In this document: piece after piece, positions 9,901-22,800 of the stretch | Layout: each line of letters begins with the position of its first letter | Position numbering within the stretch: position 1 is the stretch's first letter | Origin: Cliona cf. orientalis | Lineage: Eukaryota > Porifera > Demospongiae > Clionaida > Clionaidae | Direction: 5' to 3' | DNA length: 64,000 nucleotides | Assembly: GCA_963930775.1 (NCBI GenBank) | Contig: OZ005702.1 | Location: 7,792,336 to 7,856,335 of the forward strand | The notes under the pieces: model-generated | What the model saw: only the letters and a program-made list of their open reading frames with translations | The model's database searches: none | Told to the model about the DNA's origin: nothing | Translations under genes and position numbers: made by a program

Positions 9901-12900
9901 AAAACAAGCCATGGCCAATAAATGAGCCACTTGTTTCTGTCTCTATTTTATCCATGATAAAACACATTACATCAACATTAACAATGTTGCAGAACCTAGC
10001 TTGAAAATTGAGCAGTCTTGCTAGTCTGCAATCTGAAGGCTCTTCTCTGTTTCTACTCTCAACGGATACGAAATACTTGGAAGTTTGAGATGGGATAGGT
10101 GGTAAAGATACTAGCTGGTCTACAGTTGAATCTCTTGTATACATTGATATGATTTTATGATTAAATGATTTTAATACACTCTTCAAGCAATCACTGCCAA
10201 ACTTGTCTATGACAGTGGACAGGATTCTAAAGTCTAAAACTGAGAAAGGGAAGTCATGCTTTAGAAATACCTCACTTAATTGAATACTTGTATTACTTTG
10301 AACTTTTGGATGCTGGTCGATCAAATATGATGATAGCTCATTCTCTGATATCTCTTGCACTTTCAATTCACATACAATTTGTTTATACATGGTAAAGAAC
10401 TGAGATTCAAAGTCACTTGGATGCATTTGTAACCACATTACATCAATCTCAGTGTCACTTAAAAATATCCACATTTCATCCAGAGTAAGGGAGATGATTT
10501 TGTACTCCTGATAAAAGCTAGGGAAAATATTTCTGGTAAATTTCACTATGTAAAAAACTGCAGCTGATGGTATATGCCAGCTAACAGTGAATGAACCGCT
10601 CACTTTCTTGTGCACTTTACCCATAACAAAACATACTTTATCAATGTTAATCATGGAGCAGAATTTAGTTTGAAATTCGAGAAGCTTTTCTAGTCCATAC
10701 TCAAAGGGTTCACCTATGATTTTACAATCAGCTTCAAGGAAATTTTCAGGAACTCTTGACTGGATGGGTGACAAGTCTATAATATTAAGCTGCTCTAAAG
10801 TTGACATAAAGTGGCAATAGGATTCCATTACTCTCTTTAAGCAATCACTACCAAATAGTTCTATTACAATTGTAAGCATTCTGAAGTCTATCAAAGATAT
10901 AGGGAAGTTGGGGCTTAAAATTGCCTCGCTGAGCTTGACACTAACATCTCGTTGAAGGATTGGTTGCTGGTCCATCAAATATGATGACAACTTATCAGTG
11001 GCTGTTGATCTTCCTATTCCATCTACCTCACACAATATTTGCTTGTGCATGATATGGAATTGATCATTAAATTCTGTGTCACCCACATGCATCTTTAACC
11101 ACATTGCATCAATCTCAGACTCACTCAAGAACAGCCACACTCCATCCAGGGTAAGGGAGGTGATTTTGTATTCCTGGTAAAAGCTTTGATCAACATATCT
11201 GGCACATTTCACTATAACATCAGACACTAGGGCTGATGGTACAAGCCAGCTAACTGTGAATGAACCACTTATTTCCACGTTGACTTCATCCATGATAAAA
11301 CATACTTCACTAAACCTGGCAATCTTACAGAATCTGGTTCGAAACTGGAGCAGTTTTTCTAATCTGCAGTGTGAAGGCTCTTCCATAATTGTACACTTTG
11401 CTGCTACGAAATGTTTCCAATGCTCAGATTGGAATGCTGACAAGCTTATTAGTTGCTGTGCAGTTGAATGCTTCATGAAGATTGACATGTAGTTGCAATA
11501 GGATCTCATCACTCTCTTCAACCAATCACTACCAAACCTCTCTATGACAGCCTTAAGGACTCTGAAGTCTATAAAAGATGCAGGGAGCTCATGATTCAAA
11601 ACTGCCAGACTTAACTGATTACTTATTTGCGATTGACAAGGTAGTGAATGAAAGTAAAATGATAAACGCTCCTTTGATACATTTTGCACTCCAATTTCAC
11701 ACACTATTTCCTTGCACATGGTACAAAATTGGTCTTTAAATATTGTGTCACTCACACGCAATTGTGACCACATTATATCTATCTTGGCCTTATTCAAAAA
11801 CAGCCATAATCCATCCAGGGTGAGGGAGGTGATTTTGTACTCCTGGTAGAAGTTTTGGTCAACATTTCTGGTAGATGTCACTAAATCAACAACAAGGGCT
11901 GATGGTACTAGCCACCTAACTGTGAATGAACCACTCATTTCCATGTTGACTTCATCTATAATAAAACATACTTCATTAAGACTGGCAATCGTACAGAATC
12001 TGGTTCGAAACTGGAGCAATTTTTCTAATCTGCAGTGTGAAGGCTCTTCCATAATAGTACACTTGGCTGCTACAAAGTGTTTAGATTGGAGTACTGACAA
12101 GTTTATTAGCTGCTGTGCAGTTGAAAGTTTCATGAAGATCGACATATTGTTGCAATAGGACCTCATCACTCTCTTCAAGCAATCACTACCAAACTCTTCT
12201 ATGACAGCCTTAAGGACTCCAAAGTCTACAAAAGATGCAGGGAATTCTTCTTCCAAAACTACCAGACTTAACAGATCGCTAATTTGCTGTTGATAATCTA
12301 GTGACTGGAAGTACAATGACAGACGATTCTTTGACACATTTTGCATTTTCATTTCACACACTATTTGCTTGCACATGGTATGAAACTGGTCTTTTAATCT
12401 TGTGTCGCTCACAAGCACCTGTGACCGCACTACATCACTCACAGATTCATTCAAGAACAGCCACATTCCATCACGGTGAGGGAGGCAATATTGAATCTGT
12501 GATAGAGGCTGTGGTCAACCTTTTTGCGAGATTTCATTATTTTTGAAACAAAGGCTGGTGGTACAAGCCAGCTAACAGTAAACGAACCACTCGTTTCTGT
12601 GTTAACTTTATCCATAATAAAACGGAGTTCACTGAGGTCAGCAATCGTACAGAATTCGGTTCGAAACTCAAAAAGTTTGTCTAATTTGTACTGTGAAGGC
12701 TCCTCCTTGATACTACACTTGACTATGGAATATCCAGAAGGCTTAAGTTGAATGGCTGACAAGCTAATTAACTGCTGTACAGTGGACTTCTTCAAAAAGG
12801 TTGACATGTACTTGCAGTATGAACTCATTACATTTTTTAAGCAATCACTACCAAACCCTTCAATTGCAGCAGCAAGGACTCTGAAGTCCACAACAGACAC

Positions 12901-13841
12901 AGGAAGATTATGATTCAAAAGCTCAAGGCTTAACAAGTAACTTGTACGTTGGTGACACTTCAGCAAGTTCTTATAGGATGATAATAGCTGGTGCCTTGTT
13001 TTCTGTGCCATTTCTAGTTCATACACAATTTGCTCGTACATGGTGTGGAATTGGCCTTCAAATTTTGTGTCACTCACATGCAGCTGTGACCACATTGCAT
13101 CAATCTCAGTATCACTCATAAAAAGCCACATTCCATCCAGGGTAAGGGAGGTGATTTTATACTCTTGATAGAAGCTTTGGCTTAGATTTTCAGTAGATCT
13201 AACTACATCAGAAACAAGAGCTGATGGTACTAGCCACCTAACAATGAAGGAGTTTGATTCTATAACTGCCACCAGATGAAAGACAATCTCAGACAGTTTT
13301 ACTTCACTGCAAAATCTCTTTCTAATTGTATTAAGCTCTTCTAAAGTGCATTCACTTGCATTTCGGCCAATTTTGGCCTTTATCAGAGAAAATTTTGGTG
13401 GGATTTCTGTTTGGCCAGGCAAACAATCTATTAACTGTTTGATTGTTGTCTCCTTCATGAACACTATTATTTCACTACAATAGGACCGCATATCTTTTCT
13501 TAATCCTTCACTACCAAACTTCTTTATAACATATTCAATCAATCCATAGTCTATAAACGATGTGAGAGGATTGAGGTGAATAATAAACAATTTATTAATT
13601 TGTGTTTCTCTACACATTCTTGGAATCTCCTTTTTTATGGAGTCATAATATTCTTTCTTTAACAATGGTGGTAGACCTGTTAATTTATCTAATAATGTGG
13701 GCACGGTCATGTCAGGTTTAGCTTCAAGTTCAAGTCTAATCCTGGTTCGGAGACTATCAAAACGATCTACTAAATTTTCAATTTTGCTGGCTACGTCCAC
13801 TGGTTCATGACTGCCTCTGTCATCAACTTGGTCCAGTTGAC
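6995..13841 (-). CDS. NLR exon 4: six modules, NACHT, LRRs and NACHT remnant
   Basis: The acceptor TTGGTTGTAG|GT joins in phase to the Death exon. The upstream part is open to 12451; a second frame opens at 12466 and runs 1,823 codons to the stop at 6995. Contents in order: six modules (about 13800-9780); a basic linker; NACHT with P-loop near residue 994 of the second frame, Walker B near 1060 and the sensor-like VIVTSRP; a helical region (LLRCLHEAQDPALCLYVAEKL); leucine-rich repeats; a remnant of a second NACHT; the helical region again; and four to five ribonuclease-inhibitor-type leucine-rich repeats (NSSLKKLDIG, NNSLKLLHMG). A donor-like AAG|GTGAGC near 7072 could add an alternative 3' exon. 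Confidence 0.85.
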
Positions 13842-16800
13842 CTACAACCAAAATATTCCAAAAGAAAGTGCATATCATGTGAAACATTCCCTACACTAAT
13901 AATTTATGCAATAAAGATAACTCCGTGTTCCAAATTTTTGCATTAAGTTTGCGTTAAGTACTACTCAAATGCAGATCAATCAGGGCATAGCTGACTGCAA
14001 TTATGTATGACAGTAACGCTGTAACAGAGATCTCTAGAGCACACAATGTCATCCACTTGCATGCTATAGCAATAGATCCATTTGTGATACAATCCTAACC
14101 TATACTGAATATGAGAATGCGTAGTTCAGTAATAGCTGCAGAACCAACTGGCGGTGCAAGTGATAGGTCTGGTCAACCGGCTCAAGTCGCGCGCCCCAAT
14201 ATACACATATACGGAGCATGCGCAGTTTGTCGATGTGTCCTAGTTCGAATTATGGCGGGTACAGTAGTGAGGTGTAATACTTTTCATGAGGGACGAGGGA
14301 TGTAGTCTCTAAGTTTTTCATTACGTCCAGAGTCCCAATCAACAAATCGATTCGGCCTCGCGATGAGGTAATTATGATGAATAATGATGAAACCTATGAT
14401 GAAATGATGATGAAACCTATGATGAAATTGGGTGAAGACTGCTTCAAAATGTTTAGCGCGCATGATAGGTTGCTGGGACCCAGAAGAGATCGTAGAAGAG
14501 ATCGTGGACTATCCGATGATATCATTATGGCGGTTCTCTCAGTTCGCTTTCTCTAGCGAGCTCGCTTTCAGGGCAGGGGGATTTCCCTATTCAGTCGAGC
14601 ACATGGCAGGTGAAGGTCAACCGGCTCAAGCTGCGCGCCCCAATAGTGTACGCGTATACGGAGCATGCGCAGTTTGTCAATGTGTCCTAGTTCGAATTTA
14701 TGGCGGCGTCTTCATGAGGGACTCTGGACGTACATGTATAGTCTCTAAGTTTTTCATTACATCCCGAGTCCCAATTAGAAAATCTATTCGGCCGACCGAT
14801 GAGGTAATTGTGACGTAAAATATGACGAAAATGCGGTTAAGACTGTTTCAAAATGTTTAGCGCGCATGAAATCTTGTTGGGGCCCAGAATTCGAACCTAG
14901 CGTAGAAGACATTGCGGACTATCGATGAGATATGGTGATTTTCTCAGTTCGCTTTCTTTGGCAAGCACGCACTCGGGGGGATTTCTCTATTCCGTCTATA
15001 TATAGCACATGGCAGGTACTAGGTGGAGGTCACATCCGGGTCAACCGGCTCAAGCCGCACGCCCCAATATTCGCGTATACGGAGCATGCGCAGTTTGTCG
15101 ATGTGTCCTAGTTCGAATTATGGCAGGTACAGTAGCGAGGTGTAATACTTTTCATGAGGGACGAGGGATGTAGTCTCTAAGTTTTTCATTACGTCCAGAG
15201 TCCCAATTCACAAAAAACAATTCGGCCTCGCGATGAGGTAATTATGAGTAATGATGAGTAATGATGAGTAATTGATGATGAAATTGCTTTCAAAATGTTT
15301 AGCGCTCATGAAAGATTGTTGGGACCCAGAATTCGAACCTAGCGTAGAAGACATCATGGACTATCCGATGATATCATTATGGCGTTTCTCTCAGTTCGCT
15401 TTCGCTAGCGAGCTCGCTTTCAGGGCAGGGGGATTTCCCTATTCAGTCGAGCATGTGGCAGGTGAAGGTCAACCGGCTCAAGCCGCGCGCCCCAATATTG
15501 TACGCGTATATGGAGCATGCACAGTTTGTCGATGTGTCCTAGTTCGAATTTATGGCGGCGTATTCATGAGGGACTCTGGACGTAGTCTCTAAGTTGTTCA
15601 TTACGTCCAGAGTCCCAATTAACAAATCGATTCGGCCGCTCGATGAGGTAATGATGATGAAACCTATGATGAAATTGAGGTGAAAACTGCTTCAAAATGT
15701 TTAGCGCGCATGACAGGGTGTTGGGACCCAGAATTCGAACCTAGCGTAGAAGAGATCGTTGACTATCGATGAGATATGGCGATTTTCTCAGTTCGCTTTC
15801 TTTGGCGAGCACGCACTCGGGGGGATTTCCCTATTCAGTCTAGCACATGGCAGGTGGAGGTCACATCCGGGTCAACCGGCTCAAGCCGCGCGCCCCAATA
15901 TTCGCGTATACGGAGCATGCGCAGTTTGTCAATGTGTCCTAGTTCGAATTATGGCGGCGTATTCTCATGAGGGACTCTGGACGTAGTCTCTAAGTTTTTC
16001 ATTACATCCCGAGTCCCAATTCACAAAAAACAATTCGGTCGCGCGATGAGTAATTGATGACGAAAGTAATGATGAAATGATGATGAAATTGCTGTGAAAC
16101 TGTTTCAAAATGTTTAGTGCGCATGAAAGGTTGTTGGGACCCAGAATTCGAACCTAGCGTAGAAGACATAGTGGACTATCGATGAGATATGGCGATTTTC
16201 TCAGTTCGCTTTCTTTGGCGAGCTCGCACTCGGGGGGATTTCCCTGTTCAGTCAAGCACATGGCAGGTGGAGGTCACGTTCGGGTCAACCGGCTCAAGCC
16301 GCGCGCCCCAATGTACGCATGCGCAGTTTGTCGACATGTTCTAGTTCGAATTTATGGCGGCTACTTTTCATGAGGGACTCGGGATGTAGTCTCTAAGTTG
16401 TTCATTACGTCCAGAGTCCCAATCAACAAATCGATTCGGCCGCTCGATGAGGTAATGATGATGAAACCTATGATGAAATTGGGTGAAGACTGCTTCAAAA
16501 TGTTTAGCTCACATGACAGGGTGTTTGGGCCCAGAATTCGAACCTAGCGTAGAAGAGATAGTGGACTATCGATGAGATATGGCGATTCTCCCAGTTCGCT
16601 TTCTTTGGCGAGCACGCACTCGGGGGGATTTCCCTATTCAGTCTAGGCACATGGCAAGTGGAGGTCACGTCTGGGTCAACCGGCTCATGATCAAGCCGCG
16701 CGGCTCAATATACGCGCATACGGAGCATGTGCAATCTGTTGACTTGTCCTGGTTCGAATTATGGCGGGTACGGTAGCGCGATGAGGTACTTTTCATGAGG

Positions 16801-19800
16801 GACTCTGGACGTAGTCTCCAAGTTGTTGATTACGTCCAGAGTCCCAATTAACAAATCGATTCGGCCGCTCGATGAGGTAATGATGATGAAATATGATGAA
16901 ATGATGATGAAACCTATGATGAAATTGGGGTGAAAACTGCTTCAAAATGTTTAGCGCGCATGACAGGGTGTTGGGACCCAGAATTCGAACCTAGCGTAGA
17001 AGAGATCGTGGACTATCGATGAGATATGGCGATTCTCCCAGTTCGCTTTCTTTGGCGAGCACGCACTCGGGGGGATTTCCCTATTCAGTCTAGGCACATG
17101 GCAAGTGGAGGTCACGTCCGGGTCAACCGGCTCAAGCCGCGCGCCTCAATATACTCGCATACGGAGCATGCGCAGTCTGTCGACTTGTCCTGGTTTGAAT
17201 TATGGCGGGTACAGTAGCGCGATGTGGTACTTTTCATGAGGGACTCTGGACATAGTCTCCAAGTTGTTCATTACGTCCAGAGTCCCAATCAACAAATCAA
17301 TTCGGCCTCGCGATGAGGAAATTATGATGAATAATGATGAAACCTATGATGAAATGATGATGAAACCTATGATGAAATTGGGTGAAGACTGCTTCAAAAT
17401 GTTTAGCGCGCATGATAGGTTGTTGGGACCCAGCTGGTTCGAATTTATGGCGGCGTATTCGTGAGGGACTCTGGACGTAGTCTCTAAGTTTTTCATTACA
17501 TGCCCAGTAGAAATTTACTTTTCTGCGGTTATTAGGTAATGATGACATAATCTATGAGGTAATTGCTAGAAAACTCGGGGCCTTCATGGAGCCGGTATAT
17601 ATGTAGAGTATCTGACGCATGTATCCAGCGAATACATTATAAGCTGAGCGCTAGTTTCTCTGCGAAGTACCGCCGGCCGAACTTCACGCGTTCTCTTGGC
17701 TGACGTAATCCCGTGGATAAATAAAGCTTGCCTTGTGCTATATATAGCACACGCGCGGTGTGCCATGCCGCGACTAACCTGATGTTCAGAAGCTGTCGAG
17801 TTTGTCTCCTGTGATTGTAAAGAGCCTGGCACGAGGCTATCTCAGACTCCATCTCTGCGATTGAGGCAATGTGTGTACGCACTATATTGACGACCTTTTA
17901 CCATATTAACCACTATGCAGCTACTGGGCATGTGGTCAAATTTTCATAAATAAATTTATAATAATATTATTGTGTAGCAAATACTTGTCCATCATAACCA
18001 TACGGATTGTCTATCATACCCATGATGTCATGTTTCAATAGCATTCACAGCCGGACATGGAAGAAAATCAACACAATAAACTGGGCCAAATGCATAATAT
18101 TACGTCATTCAGAACAGATGAGGATGTCGTGCGCTCAAGTATCAAATAATAGTACTTTTTCAAAAGATTTCCACAGTGAACCTATTGCTGTCCACTTTTG
18201 AGTCTTGGTTCATCGAGAGCTTGCATTATCAAGAAGCGAAGAAGGCAGAGATGGAGCTAACAAAATGGATAACCAATTAGCAGGCCATAACGTATGCCTC
18301 TCACTATAATCTATGCCCCCACCCTCATAATGTAACACGGCTCTGGGCAACTCTTGAGGTCAAAGTGTCCATGCATGTACATGTAATCATATCTTGGCTC
18401 AGATCTAAACTTTTGGCATCAGGCTGTCCAGAAAGCTAACATCGAGCTAGCCACAATTAGCAAAATCTGTACCATTACTATATTATAGCAGTTGGTTGGT
18501 GAGCAATTGACTCCATATCTTTAATAGTAATGAAGACAGTAACTGTTGATGAAATGTAACTTCTTCCATGCTTTAGTAGAGTGATATACTATCACAATGA
18601 GGGTACGGTAATCTTAGTCTGAGTACTGTAACAGAGCTATAATAGTACGCTATTAAAATTAACACATATATAAAAATAACATTATTATTGCAATTAATAC
18701 ATCATATATTGAACTTTGACCCGTAATACAAACATTTGCATTGTTACTCGTGCTTCGCACTCGTATTAACAATATACGGCAATGAACTCGTGATATTTCC
18801 CGGTATCGTCGTTCTACTATGGCAATAAGTATATAGTAAAGCAAATAATTATACTATACCACTGGTGGTATATGCTTCCAGATGAAGTATAAAAGCCTCA
18901 GTAGTCCTCACATCAGGTTGTCCAGAGAGTTGAAAAATGATCTGACCAAATATTTGTGTTTGATCATGATATTCTGCCATCTGTATCGAGAATGCTACAC
19001 CTTGGACATGAACTGGACGTACCCACGTGTTGTGTAGCTATATAGTCTACTCCCCAATCCCAGGAATATTATATATACCAGTACATGAGTAGCCAGCAAT
19101 TAACCTTACTTGTCATGCACGTTTGCTGCAGTCATGCCTCCATGTTCAATATATAGCAGCCACAAACTGGAGGTAATCCAGCCAAAAGGGAGGGCTTAGT
19201 GCAGACTGAATGTCATAGTACATTTCCTTACAGCTACTCATTATTAGAGTACAAGTACAATTAGAATCATGGTGATGCTAAAGGCGTGGGAGTTTGACAT
19301 TATGAATAGTTTTTGTTCAGAGCATGAACAACTCTTGATCGAACGGTGAATAGTACTGTTGTCTTCATTGGGCGCATGCGCTTATTAGACAATGCTTAAC
19401 AACAGGAAGTAGGTATGCGCTTATTAAAAAATACGTGCTTAAAGGCATTGTGTCACGATATAAGTGGTGATTGTTACTAAATTTAGATCTAGTATACGGA
19501 CTCGCGTTGTCAAAAATAGCACACATGCAAAATATTGTCGCGCGCTCCTCGTGGATGCCAGAACCCATCGAAAGACAAGGAAAGGACTAGCTACTCGTCG
19601 CGCTGCTAGAGGACTGGTATCTCTGTCTACTTTTCTGACCTACTCTCGCTCGCTAAAGGTAAATCTACTCGTGGTATACTACCTTGCACGTGGTAGATCT
19701 AGCTAGACAAAAATATCGCTACTCTGGCACAGCCGACTCTCACCCGTCCTTCTGATAGATCTCTTACCTTCCTCCGCTAGCTGAAGACCTTCCAGCTCCA

Positions 19801-22800
19801 ACACTCGAGCCTTTCTTGGGCCAATCGCGTTCTGCTACCGCGAACTATAACCGTTGATTGAAAAGTGGCTGCCAGATTTCAATCTAATGGGCGCGGTTAC
19901 ATCACGTGAGACACTAATTTACTAAAAATAGCCCTTATATCGTGGCACAATGCCTTTAAAAGCAAGTGTGCTTATTAAAAGTAATTAATTGCTATGAGGA
20001 CTAACTAATTTACCTGTGGTACATTGCATCATTTCCTTTTCCAGCTCCTCAGCCAGGCTACCCAGACCAACAAGAGAGCTGCGTAATGCTGTACATAGTG
20101 CTCCTAGAGTTGGATCATAGGGGTGGTCAGCTGTTGGCCACTGGACCCACTGACTAAGCAGCTCTTGTAGGTAGCTCACTGGAGCCCCTGTCAACAGTGC
20201 AAGCATGCCAGATATGATATTTAATTCAGGTTGGATGAATCCAAGACTGAGACCAATCATGTCCCATTTAGTGCTGTAATTTCGGAGCAGTCGCATGAGG
20301 TGAACAAGGTCCTTCTCACTCAACTTCACTCCCTTAGCTCTATTTGGTTCTGAAGATACAAACTTATGATAAACTTAGATAATGAAAGTGACAGAGATCA
20401 ATAGGGAAGGTGGAACACACCTAGACCCCCCCCCCCCCCCCACTCCCTCCCCCCTCGGAGAATTGCTTGATGTAGTACAGAGTATCAGATGTCATTAACA
20501 GAAGATGTAAAACATTTCTGGGAGGTATAGATCCTCCTATTGAGCATGCTTTAATCCTCCCCCCCCCCCCCCAAATTAAAATTCTCTCTGAATTGATTGT
20601 ACCTGATTTCAGATGTAACTCATGTGAGGTATTAGGAGCTGATTCTGACATTTGACTTTCAGGTTGACAAAGTTCAAGAGCTCCCACACCAATTTTCAAC
20701 TCAGCCTCTTGATTTCCTGCCTCCTCCTCCATTGGACAGCTTGGCTCCGCCCCTTGACTGACATCACCACCACTGAGCTGAATAGCTGAGTATGCATAGT
20801 TGCCAAGTTTATGAGAGGAGAGACCGGGACAACGTATAATATAGAGTTAACGAGCGCAAAGCGCGCGTGAAATTTTATTGACCACGCCCACTTTCGGACG
20901 ACCACACCCACTTTCGGGCGATTATGTGTTGCCACACCCACTAAACATCGAGATATACGGACTGAAATTCGATAGTGTACTGAGTTTATGCTTGTGCCAC
21001 ACCTCCATTTGTGCAATCGAGCTGGATTCCGAGACAATGCTGTAAAATCAGGTAAACCGGGACACAACCGGGACATAGGGCCTAATTCCGGGACTATCCC
21101 GGCCAAACCGGGAAACTTGGCCACTATGAGTATGGTAGCAAGGTGATCTGACTGAGCTAGCTAAATGGCTAACATAGTAAAGCCTCTTTGTACATACCAT
21201 GCATATCCAACCCCTGATACAAGGCCACACAAAATATATTGTTTGTTTCTAATCCCCACCCGTGTGCACTTCGTTTACTTTTGATATAATTATCATAATG
21301 GGCACAGGATCATTGCATAAATATGTCATGTTGGCTCTACAGTCCGCACGCAGGGGTCAATATTTCTTTACCCGATTACGTCTTCCTAAATAGACCATGC
21401 GAGTGTGGTTTCTTCGCTAGAATGGCCCTGAAGGGTGGATCAGTGCTTTGAGGTAAGAATAATAATTTTGACTTCATACAGGTAGTGAGATACAGCACCC
21501 TCAATTATCTAAAATGCCTGGAGCCCTAACACAAGACAGATGAAGACTACTGGATCCCATATAGATACAAACCATTAAATTTTCTTAGTTCGATGGCCTC
21601 AGCCTATATGTGGATTCTGGCAGGTACAGTGCCCATTCCTGGCAAAACAATTATTCATTGTGCATCAGCGCCGGCGGAGCCAGTCCGGTTGGTCAGGCCA
21701 TAACCGGACTACTTTTTCATAGTTTGCCTGGGTAATGATCGTTAACTCTATCAATCGTGTGGTAAAGGTCGTCAAATAACTTGCATGCTTCATGATTTGA
21801 ATGGAAGGTTGTCCAGACCAAGGGCTTATTGAGCCGCCATAGGCGGCGAGAGGGCATGTAATGTATGTAGACGGCGAAATTCAACATGTTACTAAAAATA
21901 GATTTTTTGGACTAGCTATGAAATTCTGTTTGATGGCTTGTCAGCCCGTTCTTTTCGAGATTTGACAAAGAAGAGAGGCTATCATGGTCCTTTCAGGTGG
22001 TTCTCAACGCTGCCGAGTGTCAGAAACAAAATCGAGCTGAGTTTGAGTCTCCAGCAGTGTAAAGCTCCCGTTCACTTTACCGCCTAACGACAGAGACAGA
22101 AGCGATGGGGTAAGCTTCTATTGAAGACTAGCTTAGAATGGAGACCTTCGATGTCTCATGACCCCAGCTTAGTCTGATACAGCGTGTGATGGCGTTTTGT
22201 CAGCTGAGGGCTGTTTTTCACCGCCACCGTCTCTGATCGACTCGAGTATAGCCTCGTTTTCACTTGTCTCGACGATTGGTGTTGCCTTCTGGATCTTTGG
22301 TGCTGCCAACAAAGGCTTAGCGTGGAAGTAGGTCGCTATAAAACCAGGTACAAACGTTGCCTATACTAGTTTGTTCATTGAATGTTTTGCTATTTTTAGT
22401 AACAATTAGGATTTTGCCGTCTACGTTAGCACTATGCGGGTTACATGCCCTCTCGCCGCCTACGGCGGCTCGATAAGCCCTTGTCCAGACCTAGCTTCTC
22501 CAGACTTCACTAAGGTATCACTATCTTGGTCCTAGTACAGAAATATTTAAAGTCTTTTAAATTTAAGCTCAGTCACTTATATTAGAGTGAGCCACATAGG
22601 CCATGGGATCATAGCTACATGTAGTACGAAAAAAGGAATTAGCTGTAAATTTCCGAATCTTGGATATCTTGTGAAGCTAGTGTGCCTGGCTGTTAAAATG
22701 GGACTCAGAAGCTACCAAAAGCAGTCTCTGAGACTGTTAACTTCAAACTTTTCCTGGGGGAGCATGCTCCCAGACCCCACTACTTTCTGCATGCATATGC

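Noticed and set aside
11256-12751. Plus-strand frames of about 75-80 codons that repeat similar proteins
   Set aside because: They are antisense shadows of the tandem NLR modules; their similarity to each other comes from the repeat.
13842-13887. ATG at 13887 as the start of a separate NLR gene
   Set aside because: The splice acceptor at 13842-13843 joins in phase to the Death exon, and the residues encoded before it are intron-like.
14111-17464. Many 60-128 codon frames with similar translations in the satellite
   Set aside because: The frames shift between units, lack conserved length and follow the DNA repeat, so they are not a gene family.
14110-17515. CRISPR-like repeat array
   Set aside because: Period is 400-440 bases with no short direct repeats or unique spacers, and the genome is eukaryotic.
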